Positions 12,641-23,998 of a stretch of 64,000 nucleotides of DNA are shown one piece after another; the stretch's first letter is position 1, and every line of letters begins with the position of its first letter. This stretch comes from Adenanthera pavonina (lineage: Eukaryota > Streptophyta > Magnoliopsida > Fabales > Fabaceae): positions 22,604,001 to 22,668,000 of the forward strand of contig JAIVEN010000010.1 of assembly GCA_026686845.1 (NCBI GenBank), given 5' to 3'. The notes under the pieces are model-generated. The model was not told where the DNA came from. It ran no database searches and worked only from the letters and a program-made list of their open reading frames with translations. A program made the position numbers and the translations under genes.

Positions 12641-15600
12641 TGTTAGGTTGGCTGGTTACCCAAAATAAGGGTGAATTAGGTGATACAATATTTTTGCCCT
12701 CTTAAAGTATAGCTTAATTTCACCAAGTGTTGCAGCAAAATAAGGATAAACAGAATGTGATGAAGTAGATAGATGAAATAAGGAGATGAATGATCAAATA
12801 TAAGAATTTATACTGGTTCGGCCCAAACCACTTGGCCTATGTCTAGTCCCCAAGTCACCATTTAAGATTTTCACTATATCACATAAGTTTGATCCGGGCA
12901 CTTATGAAGCCTTAATACATCCCACAAGTTTCAATAGGTAATTGTGAAGCTACTTTTCCCACACCCTTACAAGATGAGTAATTTCCCTTAGTGTTTTCCC
13001 GTACTAAGATTCTACCTAGAAATTATAGACAAGAATGAATATAGAATGTAAAGTCCCTCTTAGAGTAGATGATGTATTGAAAGCTCACTCTATTGAAGTG
13101 AGTTTATCAAAGAATGTTGATGCAGAATGAGTTTATGTGTTAGAATAGCATTTTGGTTCAAACCCTTCTCAAGATTGTTACCAATAAGTTCAAATAAGGT
13201 TCTATTTACATATTTGTGGCCTAACTAGTTGTTAGACATAAGATTTATCCATTGGGCACAATTTCTAGTTGTACTATGCAAAAAGAGCCATTTACTGACC
13301 GCATTAAATCCATTTATCTTTCCAATATTCAAATTTTAGGGCTCAATAGACAAATTTCACAGAGACAACATAGTTATGTATTTAACGTTGAATTTCAGAA
13401 ATTTGTCTGTCTCATAGTGAAATTTGAATTTCAAGTTTTTCAAAATTAACCCATGTTAGTTCATGGGAATTTTCATATTGGAAGTGCGTCTATTGAAGTT
13501 TAAATAGTTGTCTCAAGTTTTCATAGTGCACTTCAAAATTCAAATTTCAGAAGCTGAAATTCATTTATTAAAGGCACGTTCAACATGATACAAAAGTTTC
13601 CTCTTTGAAATTCGACTGTTGAAATTCAAAGTTTGCTTGTCAGTGGCATGCTCTAATGAGACTTACTAGTTTTCACTTTGAAATTCACACTTTGAAGTCT
13701 AAAATTCATCTGTTAGAGGTAGTGATAGTGAACTCATTTTGAACTTCACCAACATTCAAATTTTGACTAGACTTCTACTAACAGTGCTTAGCCTGAAATT
13801 TAAATTCTAGAACTAAAATTCATCGGTTAGAAATGAAACCTCATCAAATTCAAATTTCACTAAGCAAAGTTCAAATTTTGTATAAAATAAACATGTGTCA
13901 AATACAAAATTTGTCTGTTAGTTAATATTCCTCAACTCTAATACAAGCTAACATTAGATTTATGCATGATAACAAGATTAAGTATGTTTCAAAGATTAAA
14001 AAAGCCTCAAGACCTAAGTGAAAACAAAATATACCTAATAACTAGGTCTTCAATACTTTAACCCCACTTTCACTTGGTCATTTCCTTTTTGGCATGCTCC
14101 CTTCTGATATTCAATTCTTGAAGCATCATATCTTTTATTCTTTCTTCAGTGAGACATGATATTGATTTTTCTTTTTTTATTCCAATATTCATTCTTCCTT
14201 CTTGGCCAATCCTACATTTAATATATTACATTTACAAACAAAGTAGTTAGCCCAATTTATATATCTAACTTGTATTATACATTATAAAAGCACAGTGAAT
14301 ATATCAGTGCATAGCATGATACATGTAATATCCCAAGAAAGCTAAAATATCTAAAAATGTATAGGGATTTTACAAAAATGGGTAGACACCGTTCTGTGTG
14401 AAATAGGGCAAATAGGTTATTTTTCCCGGTTGAACAGAAAAATGAGAAAATTATATTTTCATCCCTAAAGAAGTTCAAAAAAGATATCCATGTCCTAAAA
14501 TCATGAAATTCACGTGGAGTCAAAGTGCAAAAGCCCTTGGGGAAAATTACAGCTAAAGACCCAAAAGTTCTAGAAATTATACTTTAACCTTGGGTTAGGG
14601 GTAATTTTGTAAATATGAAAAATTACTGTCAAAACAAAACCATCGATAAGAGAAGTCCAATGGTATATGACACTGAGGGTTGATGTTCAAGAATAAAGAA
14701 ATAATCAGTGCCGAGTGTCCAAAAGTGACAATAAACTGATAAAGTAAATTGTGGGCCCTACCGATGGTTAAAAGGTAACCGGGACAGGATATGGGCCATA
14801 CATAGATATCATTTGGCACAGGATAATTATGAAAAAATAAAAATAAAATTAGAATAGTCCTGTAGTCCAAAAATACTAAATTACTGTAAAAAGCAGTTTT
14901 ATCAGTACAGTTAAAAATAACTCAGTTTCGGATATACCTGGACTAGGAAAAAGTGAGCAATTTTGGACACCTGAAACACTCTCCCTAGGTGTGTGAGAAG
15001 CTGGAATTTTTGGCCAAGAACTTCTTAAGGAAGTCATGAATTTTCGCCAAAAACTTATAAAGGAAGTTTTTGACTTTTGGACAAAAAATGATTAAGGCTT
15101 AAGCAAGGTAATTAGCAAGTTGATTAGGCCATTTAATCCCTATCTTTCCTAGCTATTTTGAATGACACATTCAATAGCAAAACAAAGAAAGAAAACCGAA
15201 GAAAGAAGAGAGAAAAGAGAAGAGGAAAGGAAAGACAAAGAAGAAGGCTTGAAGAACAAAGTACAAGGTAAGTGTGCCATCCCTTCAAGCTAGTTTCTTA
15301 GGTTGCATGGTGTGGTTTCTTGGGGTCTTTCTCTTCCCCTTTTCATTTTAATATTTAGGCCAAACCCTAGAGGAAGCAAGGAATGAATTTTTATGCAATC
15401 AACTTAGGAGAAACACCAAACTAACAAGCTAGAACAAGATTGTGGAAGTAGTATGATTTTCAAAACAAATCATTTTCTCTTATGTTCTTGCTAATTTTGG
15501 TCTGAACAGAGCATCACTTTAGAGTTGGAATTTCATGTTTTTTATGCCAAAAATGAGTTCATCATGGTGGAAAACCTTAGGAACAAGTGTTGATTTCAAG

Positions 15601-17364
15601 TAAAAGCTTAAGATGAAGCAAGTAGAAATTTTAGGGTTTTGAAGTTCTTATGAAGTAACCCTTAGTTCAAGTTGATTTATTTGATATTTGGTGATGCATT
15701 AGGGTTTGAGAACGCTTAAGGAAATCCTTGAAAAGTTGAATCAAAGAGGAAAGGCATAAAGTTTCATGAGGTAATATAGTTACATTTTCTTGCATTATAT
15801 TGTCTTGCTATATTCTATTGTGTAAGATGACTTGCCATATTGTTTTTATAATGATTGAGACTGCTTTTTGGCTATTTTTATGAAAGGGATAGTGCTTGGG
15901 ATGTCCATTTTCTATGCAGTTATAATACCAAAATTTTTATAATCAATATGGTGATTTATGCTTTGAAATGATTGTTATGATGTTTTGGAGGTTTTATAGC
16001 ATGCATGATAATGTAAATGTTTGAGATGTGACTAGCTACTAGGATTTCCAAAATCTTATTACCCAAATAATAACATAATAGGTCCAAGTTATGGAAGAAA
16101 TCCAAGGGAGGCAAAGAGCAAGGAGAAGGATTTTAATAATTTACCTTTTATTTACTATGATGTATTGTTTCTTTGTTAAATCATGTAAATTTTTATATGA
16201 AATTTTGAGGCTGTATTTGTATGCAATCTAATGTCTCTATGTCTTTTGAGATGATTAGTACAAGTTGGAACATGATTTGACCATGTGAAAATCTATGGAA
16301 AATTACTTTGGTAAGGTTAAGGGATATAAATGCTAATTCTGACCTCTGTCTAGTTATATTATTACTGTCTAGATGAAATTTCAAAGAATATATAAACATT
16401 ATATATCCTCTTAAAGTACACAAATATATCTTTAAAATGGTCAGACAACACCCCATTTTGAATTGTGTACGAATTATAGTGAGTTTTTAAAGTCAGGGTT
16501 CATAACAGGGCAAGAATGGGAAAATTGAAAACTAAAAAGCAAGTATTGGAAAATTCAAAAGGAAATATAAAATGGTACAAAGCTCCAAATATTTAGTGGT
16601 TTATATGTATAAAAATTTCTATGTTTTAAGTTTCATATGCCACTGATTTGGGGTTAATTAGAGCTATATAATAGGAGATATGGAGTTTTTTCCAAAACTA
16701 TTCTAGTAAGAGTAAGATTCTGACCCTTCATAATTTAAGTTAATGTTATGCCCAATGTAAGTGAAATAAATGGATAAGAAAAATATATCTATAATTAGAC
16801 ATATATAGCTTTTAAATGACATAGATTATGCATGATTTACTCATGGATAGAATGAAATATGAATTTTTGAAGTTGAGGTCGGAAAACTAGAAGATAGAAA
16901 AATGACCAAATGAACGGTAAATATCCACGAAATTACTGTACCAATTGGCGCAATGAAGTTACTGTTTTATATTTTTTCCATGTAGATCTGAATTTAATAA
17001 AGTTTTATAGTCTTGAATCACCTCAAGATGATTTTTCTAGATTTAGTTATAAATTTTCAAATTTCATCAGGTAAAATGGAAATTGCCAAATGAACAGTAC
17101 CCCAAATTTTGAAAAATTCTGCTTTTATTATATTATGATGTTAGTTTCTAAACCATGATAAAAGACATCTAATATGATCTAATATATGGAAAATGGGCCT
17201 TAATTTAAGGTGTTACAATATATGCATTATAAACATAATTATGTACATGCTAATGCACATTTTACTTCTTTAAGCAAGAATGTATATATTAGATAATTAT
17301 GATGCACTTGTTCCTTATTACTTTACATTTATTATCATCGAAACATATTTTATTAATCCTAACA
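12641..17364 (-). mobile_element. Copia-R LTR 'H', interrupted by a Gypsy-1 solo LTR
   Basis: It begins TGTTAGGTTGGCTGG and ends CCTAACA at 17364. Without the inserted 14324-17222 block it would be about 1.8 kb. It lies beside a primer-binding site, so it is a 5' LTR. The centre (13300-13950) consists of AATTTCA/CAAATTTTG words like those of Copia-S LTRs. LTR G has an unrelated central part. Confidence 0.8.
14324..17217 (+). mobile_element. Gypsy-1 solo LTR (2.9 kb) with target-site duplication
   Basis: It starts TGTAATATCCCAAG and ends AAGGTGTTACA. The flanks are ATACA (14319-14323) and ATATA (17218-17222), a 5-bp target duplication with one substitution. LTR G carries the uninterrupted site GCATGATATATGCATTAT at about 11189-11206. 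No internal domain, primer site or polypurine tract is attached, so this is a solo LTR left by LTR-LTR recombination. Orientation follows from the Gypsy-1 3' LTR at 54764-57316, whose integrase and polypurine tract are preserved. Confidence 0.92.
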
Positions 17365-17373
17365 CAGAGCTAT

Positions 17374-17385
17374 GGCCTGATACCA
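17374..17385 (-). other. Primer-binding site of Gypsy-2
   Basis: The minus strand reads TGGTATCAGGCC, then ATAGCTCTG. It sits three bases outside the LTR end at 17389, in the position and with the sequence expected for an initiator-Met primer site. It marks 17389-18894 as a 5' LTR on the minus strand. Only about 20 bases of its interior survive before LTR H. Confidence 0.7.
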
Positions 17386-17388
17386 AAA

Positions 17389-18894
17389 TGTAACACCCTA
17401 CTCCATCTTGCCTTTATACTTCAATAAAAATCTTCGAAGTTGGCCAAACCAAAATATAACACTCCAAATTTCAACTCCCAAGACATCAAACCTTGAAAAA
17501 ACACCAAAAGACATCAGAATAGGCTGGGGCCATAGCCCGCTACAGTGGTGTCGTGGCCTCAGAGAGGAAGTAGCAAGTGGCATCGTGGCACCCCTTACTG
17601 ATAGCATATTAGAAAATTTCAAGCTTTTGGGGCAAACTTCCAACATGTATAACTTTATCCCCTGACCTCCGATTGACCTGATTCCAATTCTTAAAATTCA
17701 ATCTTGTTCAAATCTATTCATAGACTTCAATTTTACCCCAATCCATCCTTATATGGAGATTTTATGCACCCGACACCATTTTGGCTATTTTTTGGGCATA
17801 ATCACCTCTCAACCATTCCAATTGCCACCAAAGACAATCTGACATATCAAGACCATTCATATTTGTCCTAATCATCACAATTAACTTGTCGAAGGAGGTT
17901 GTACCTCAGAGAAACCACTCTTTTGAGAATTGACCCCCTTGAAGCCTAAACTACACAATGGGCTATATGCCCCAAAACATACATGCTTGGCCCTAAACCA
18001 CATTGGGCTCCCATATGCAACCATTCTAGCTCACAAACTCATACTCCAAGAATAATAACCCATACTGAGGGTCCAAATTATCATCACACACCTATGAACC
18101 GTTCTTAACACATATCCATATATCACATATCATTCACCAACATCAATATCATCACATAGTCATCTATAACATCCAAACATCATTATTGTAATCATCCTAT
18201 CTTCACCTAGCATACAGATAATATTCATAAGACACTCATGCAGACATCAAACTGCAATAACTTATTTGGCATAATATTACATAAAGTAAATTACAAAATA
18301 CTAATTATATTTGAGATTCACAAATACAGAGAGGCTTACGATTCCATGGTCTTCTCCAAACTAGCGCTAGATTATTCACTTGAAATGTTAGTCATTGGAG
18401 GGGGTGTGAGACAATGTCTCAGTAATTGGGAGAAACACACACATATATAATACCATCAATATCACTCATGCATGCAAATGATATAGTGCAATGCCAAGTG
18501 TCATGCAATGCATGTCTCCTTCAAACATGGTTAGAACCACGAGTTGGCGTCATCACAAGATATTTCAAATAAGTTATTCTCTTCCAACAGCTAGTGAAGA
18601 CTGATTCTGGGACATCACCAAGCTCACCTCACACTAGTGCACTTGGCCAAAGGTCACAGTAGTGATTGAACCATGACACTCATTTCCTTGGACCACAGTG
18701 AATTAATGGTGATTTAGAGAAGGTGCAATCCACTGCCACCTGACTCTTCTGGCCATAGGAGAGGATTTAGTGCCAGGGATGTTCCATCCCATCACACAAT
18801 CATATCATCATCATACCATATCATAGTCTACTGTAACCTGGCTCTCTTGACCATAGGAGGAGATTTAGTGGCATGGATCTTTCATCATATCATC
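17389..18894 (-). mobile_element. Gypsy-2 5' LTR, partial
   Basis: In sense direction it ends at 17389 with GGGTGTTACA beside the primer site. Inverted, it matches the Gypsy-2 LTRs at 42660-43680 and 52200-53280. Landmarks are the TCAGGTCAATCGGA block (here near 17670) and the CTCCTATGGTCAAGAGAG block (here near 18850). It stops at 18895, where a Copia-T LTR begins, so its first part was displaced by that insertion. Confidence 0.75.
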
Positions 18895-20542
18895 TGTAGG
18901 GAATTTCAACATACACGCAGTGGAAAACCTATGAAGAAATTCCCTCCCATGGATCCGTCAACGTTGTTTAGATTGAGATGTAGAAAAAGAATTACCTTCG
19001 GTGCGTCCCTTGGTGTTCTTTTTATGTTTCGTCAGACCCTAGGAACTAACGCGACTGATCAGCTCCCTCTACTAGTATCCACATGAATGGTGAGTCCAAC
19101 TTGAACGGCGTGCTAGTACCTCTAGTTGTGATGTCTGTACGTCTGTATGCTGTTCATCATTCATCCATTTAGTCTCACTCTCTGATATTCGGCTGCTCTC
19201 TCTTTAGGGTGATTCAAAAATTCTATTCTCTGTACCCTAGTCTATATCAATCTATAGATAGGATTTGATATTTGTTTAATTTAAATCAATAATTTAAACA
19301 AAATTAAATATTAATTAAATAAATTAGTTTGAATTTAAATCTATCTAATAGATTAAATTTAAACTAACTATCTAATCTTTATTCAGAATTAAATCTAGAT
19401 TTAATTTATCATATAAATCAAATTTAGATTATTAGTTTAAATTCAAATATATCTTATGCAATTAAATTTAAAACTAATTAATTTGAATTAATTTGAACAA
19501 TATATATATTTTCAAATAATATATATCAAATATATAATATATCAAACATATATATATTTCAAATTTTAATATATATATATATACATCAAATATATATATA
19601 ATTCTATCACCCTAAATTGAATATTAAATTCATTGAATCTAGACACATTTCAGATTCAATGAATTTGGACATTTTAACTCAAGTTGGCTCGTTCTTGTGT
19701 GCGACCCTGTAGGCCCATATGATGTTGGCAGTGGGCTAATAACACTATTGGACCCACAAGTCACAAGTGGCCTCTAGCAAGACATTGTGACTACCTAAAT
19801 CATATGAGATTAGAGATATGATATAATCTATTATATAACCCGATCATATGTCTTTTTGTGTCATGATATATGGGTCAAGTATGAGGCATAGAAACGTCAT
19901 CCTCATTTACTTGACCATCGTTTTCTCAATCTCTGAGCTGACTGACAGAACAAATGGAAACTCTTTCATTCGAGCATGGCCATGCATTTCTCAGTCTCAC
20001 TCATCGAGGGGCCCAGATATGTTTCTCCATTAATTATAGGGATAAATTTCATCTTGATCATTCATCTTCCTCCACACGAGTTCCACTATACCTGATCATA
20101 GCGTTTATGATCTCCCAATTGAAGGTGACTTTTGATTATGCCAAAGTATAGTGTTCCTATGTAGGAAGCCATGATGATCTCAGGTCGGAGGGCTTAGTAA
20201 CACGATTATATATAAGATATGCTTATGACTTGATCCATGCATCTATCTCATGAAGGGTCGATCCAGCACCTATTCTCTAATAGAAGCTTATGATTTTATT
20301 TGTATCTTCATCCATAATTATCACAAAATTATCAATCAAAATCATACTAGCCCTAGTTCATCATTGTTCCCACAAAGATGATTGGTTAGGGACATTTAGG
20401 ATAAAATAATTTATCCAAGGATATTATTATAAAGGAAACATGCAAACAATATAATAATGTAAGAAAAAAAAGCACCTTGTTTTTTCATAATGAAGAACAA
20501 TGTTCATAATACAATGATTGACCTAGGGCACAATCTCTAACA
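18895..20542 (-). mobile_element. Copia-T 3' LTR (Tork/Angela-like)
   Basis: In sense direction it starts at 20542 with TGTTAGAGATTGTGCCC, preceded by a polypurine tract and copia RNase H. It ends at 18895 with AAATTCCCTACA. Length is 1648 bp. The middle (19260-19610) is AT-rich. Immediately outside is Gypsy-2 LTR sequence, so the element was inserted into Gypsy-2. TCATC (18890-18894) would be one half of the target duplication, but the other half is not in view. Confidence 0.8.
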
Positions 20543-20552
20543 ACTCCCACTT
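20543..20552 (-). other. Polypurine tract of Copia-T
   Basis: AAGTGGGAGT on the minus strand sits immediately before the LTR start TGTTAGAG. It is the usual plus-strand primer of Tork/Angela-type copia elements. Confidence 0.8.
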
Positions 20553-20559
20553 GCACTAG

Positions 20560-21984
20560 GCCCAATCATTGATGTATCTAATACCCATTGACCTAACAGG
20601 ATGCTTATGCTTTATCTGTGCAAGCGGCTTAGTAAGAGGATCATTAACATTGTCATCAATTGCTATTTTGCATATCTTTATATCACCTCTATCAATGATT
20701 TCTCTGATAAGATGATATCGCCTGAGTATGTGTTTAGTTCTTTGATGTGACCTAGGCTCTTTAGCCTATGCTATTACATCGTTGTTGTCACAAAATAGAT
20801 CTATTGGATTTGAGATGGTAGGTACCACTCGAAGCTCAGTGATAAACTTCTTAACCCAAATAGCTTCCTTAGTTGCATCTGATGCTGCTAGGTACTTAAC
20901 TTCTATTGTAGAATCAGCTATAGTGCTTTGGTTGGAACTCTTCCAACTAACTACTCTATCATTAAAACAGAATAGGAATCCTGATTGTGATCTAGAATCA
21001 TCTTTGTCAAATTCGAAAGTTGCATCTGTGTAACCATTTACAACCAGCTCGTCTTCCAATCCTTCATAAACCAAGAATACATCCTTGGTTCTTAAGTACT
21101 TTAAGATATTCTTGACAGTAGTCCAGTTATTCTCACCTGGATCTGACTGATATGTACTAGTCATGCTCAAGGCATATGAGACATCTGGTCGAGTGCACAA
21201 TATGGCATACATAATTGATCCAATTGTCGAAGCATATGGAATCTTGCTCATGCGTTCTCACACATCTCGTGAACAAGGACACTGAGCTTTGCTGAGATTG
21301 ATACCATGAGACATGGGTATGTAACGTCTCTTTGAGTCTTGCATACTGATCCTATGCAACACTTTGTCTATATAAGTCCATTGACTTAGGTTGATTAGCT
21401 TCTTGGATCGATCTCTATAGATCCTAATCCCTAGAATATAGGTGGCTTCTCTAAAGTCCTTCATTGAGAAACACTATCCTAACCAAGTCTTGACATTCTG
21501 CAAGGTAGGAATGTCATTCCCAATGAGTAGGATGTCATCAACATAAAGCACTAGAAATACAAATATGCTCCCACTAACCTTCTTGTAAACACAAGGTTCA
21601 TCAACATTTTGGATAAATCCAAACTCTTTGACTACTTCATCAAAATGTTGATTCCAACTACAAGATGCTTGCTTCAATCCATAAATTGATCTTTGAAGCT
21701 TGCAAACCTTCGTAGAATCTTCTTGACATACAAAACCCTCAGGTTATGTCATGAACACATCCTTAAGCAGCTTTCCGTTAAGGAATGCTGTTTTGACATC
21801 CATCTATCAAATCTCGTAATCATAGTACGCTGCAATGGTAAGAATCCTGACTGACTTAATCATGGAAACTGGTGAAAAGGTTTCATCATAGTCTATACAA
21901 TGAGTTTGCTTGAATCCTTTTGTAACCAATCGTGCTTTGAAGGTATGCACTTGACCATTCATGTTAGTTTTCTTCTTAAAAACC
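20560..21984 (-). pseudogene. Copia-T pol remnant: reverse transcriptase and RNase H
   Basis: Read on the minus strand from 21984, the order is RT N-terminus, the MDVKTAFLNG motif near 21790, SIYGLKQASCSWNQ near 21670, the catalytic YVDD near 21530, and the TYILGIRIYRDRSKK segment near 21430. RNase H follows, with NGYTDATFEFD near 21030 and a degraded STIEVKYLAASDATKEAIWV near 20900 (family STAEAEY). Stops at about 21470 and 21255, and a damaged RNase H catalytic motif, make it non-functional. Gag, protease and integrase are missing because Copia-S LTR A abuts at 21985, inside the RT N-terminal part. Confidence 0.85.
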
Positions 21985-23708
21985 TGTTAGCAAGGCTGAC
22001 TTCCCAAGAGGGGGGTGAATTGGGAAGATTGAAAGTTTTCTGCACAAAGTGAAATGGGTGAAGATAACACAGTGTGATGAAAGCAATGTACAAAGCAGAG
22101 CAATCTGAAAAGTAAAGATAGGAAGTAGAAGACTCAGTAATTTATCCTGGTTCGGTCTATCCACTTGACCTACGTCCAGTCGTCAAGGCAACTCTTGAGA
22201 TTTTTCCACTATACAGCAAGAATTCAACGGGCTTCTTGCTAATGCCACAGTACACGAGTATGCTCTGTTTCTGGAGCTCTCTCAAACACTCTAAGCACTT
22301 TCACAATGTGCTTCCCAATCCCCTTGTGATTTCCACTCATAAGTAAAACTATCTTCCAGATGAAGAGTAGAAGATTTACAATGATATAACTCTCTCGAAT
22401 AGAGTAGATATGAAGATTAAAGTACAGATATTGAAGTTGAGAGGGTAAAAGCTTTTGAGAAAAAGATTCAGCAGAAATTCGGTATATACAAGTTTGATTT
22501 GTTACCCACAACTTCAAATGTTGATGTATTTATAGATTTTGGTCTCAAATGTCCGTTAGAGACTTAATCTATCCGTTGGAAAAGTTATCCAACGGTTACT
22601 CTGAAAAACTATCCGTTAACCAACCGCATTTAATGCTTCTGACATACTGAAATTCGAATTTTGGTTGGTCAACAGACGAATTTCGAAGGAACCGAAGGTT
22701 AAAGCTTTCAACGTTATAGCACGAAGTTTGTCTGTTCATGAAGTGAAATTCGAATTTTGAAACTTACAAAACATTTTCACAATGTGACATACGAATTTTC
22801 AAGAAGAAAGTTTTTCGGTTATGTGTGAACAGTGCTTTCAATTTTCTACAGTTCCTTCGAAATTTGAATTTTGCAAGGCCAAAATTCGTCTGTTCCCAGT
22901 ACGTGAAAAGGAGGCACAGTAGTTCACTTTCTTCGAAATTCGAATGTTGAAGAGTGAAGTTCGTCTATCAGAGAGCATTTTTGAAACTTAAATCATTCTT
23001 GATCTCAGATGAACTTGAACATTGTTTCAGACGAATTTCTTCTATTTTCTCAAGTTTTGTTTTATCTGAAATTTGAATTTTGAAGATCCAAAGTTCGTCT
23101 GTTTCAAGAAAACTTCTTTCAGACTTGGATGAAAATTCAAATGTTGGGAAGTCAAAATTCGTCTGTCAAAGAGCATTTATCAAACTCAATTTCTTTTGTT
23201 TTCAGATGCATTTTATCATAGTTTCAGACAAATTTCTTTGGTTTTCACAAACTTCATTTTACTTGAAATTCAAATTTTGAGAGTGTGAAGTTCGTCTGTT
23301 ACAAAAGAGACTTCTTTCAGATTTGTATGAAAATTCGAATTTTGAAAAACCAAAATTCGTCTGACAGAGAGCCATCTCTTTAGACTTATTCAGTTTTAGC
23401 TCGAAATTCAAATTTCCCAAAGCAAAGTTCGAATTTCCAACTTGACAGTTTAGTTTAAACTTTCAAACTTCGTCTGTTTGTGGGTGTTTTTCAAATAAGT
23501 CAAGATTTAACACAAAATCAAGGTTTGAAAACATCTTTTCTTCTAATCAAAATCTTTTACCCAATCATAACTAAAACTAAGAATCCTACAAAAGATCTAA
23601 CAGCAAATTCTCAGAAATCTTCACTCAAAACAACTTTGATCTCCTTTGATATCTTCAATCCGAGCTCTTGAGTGTTGGTTTGGAATCATCAAAACTCTTG
23701 ATTCAACA
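21985..23708 (-). mobile_element. Copia-S LTR 'A' (3' LTR of the 22-32 kb element)
   Basis: On the plus strand it begins TGTTAGCAAGGCTGACTTCC and ends CTCTTGATTCAACA; sense is minus. It is 1724 bp long. The polypurine tract at 23709-23722 marks it as a 3' LTR. The U3-side half (22660-23480) is an array of AATTCGAATTT and CAGACGAATTT words. It is much closer in sequence and length to solo LTR E (1725 bp) than to LTR B, its supposed partner. Confidence 0.9.
22526..22535 (-). promoter_or_regulatory. TATA box of LTR A
   Basis: CTATAAATAC on the minus strand, in sense orientation. The same box occurs at the matching place in LTRs B, C, D, E and F. Confidence 0.65.
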
Positions 23709-23722
23709 TTCTCCCCCTTTTT
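23709..23722 (-). other. Polypurine tract of Copia-S
   Basis: The minus strand reads AAAAAGGGGGAGAA directly before the LTR A start TGTTGAATC. This is the standard plus-strand primer position. Confidence 0.85.
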
Positions 23723-23998
23723 GATGATGACAAAATAACTCACAAACTGGATTAGTACTTGGGTTTGCTTTCACAAGCTCCCCCTCAACATATGTATTAC
23801 AGTTCATAAGATATCATTTTCAACAGATTAAGTGAAGAGATTCAAAACATTGCAACTAAGAAGTTCATTCATTCAGTCAATGGTTGCAATACATACTTCG
23901 AATCAAAGATCAGTTCTTAAAACATAGAGAATAATCATCAAAACAAAATCATCAGTCATAATAAAATACACAAGAAGATTCAGCCTAAGATCTAATCA

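Noticed and set aside
22660..23480. CRISPR-like array
   Set aside because: Repeat words are short, unevenly spaced and diverged, and the array recurs in every Copia-S LTR of a plant genome. It is LTR sequence.
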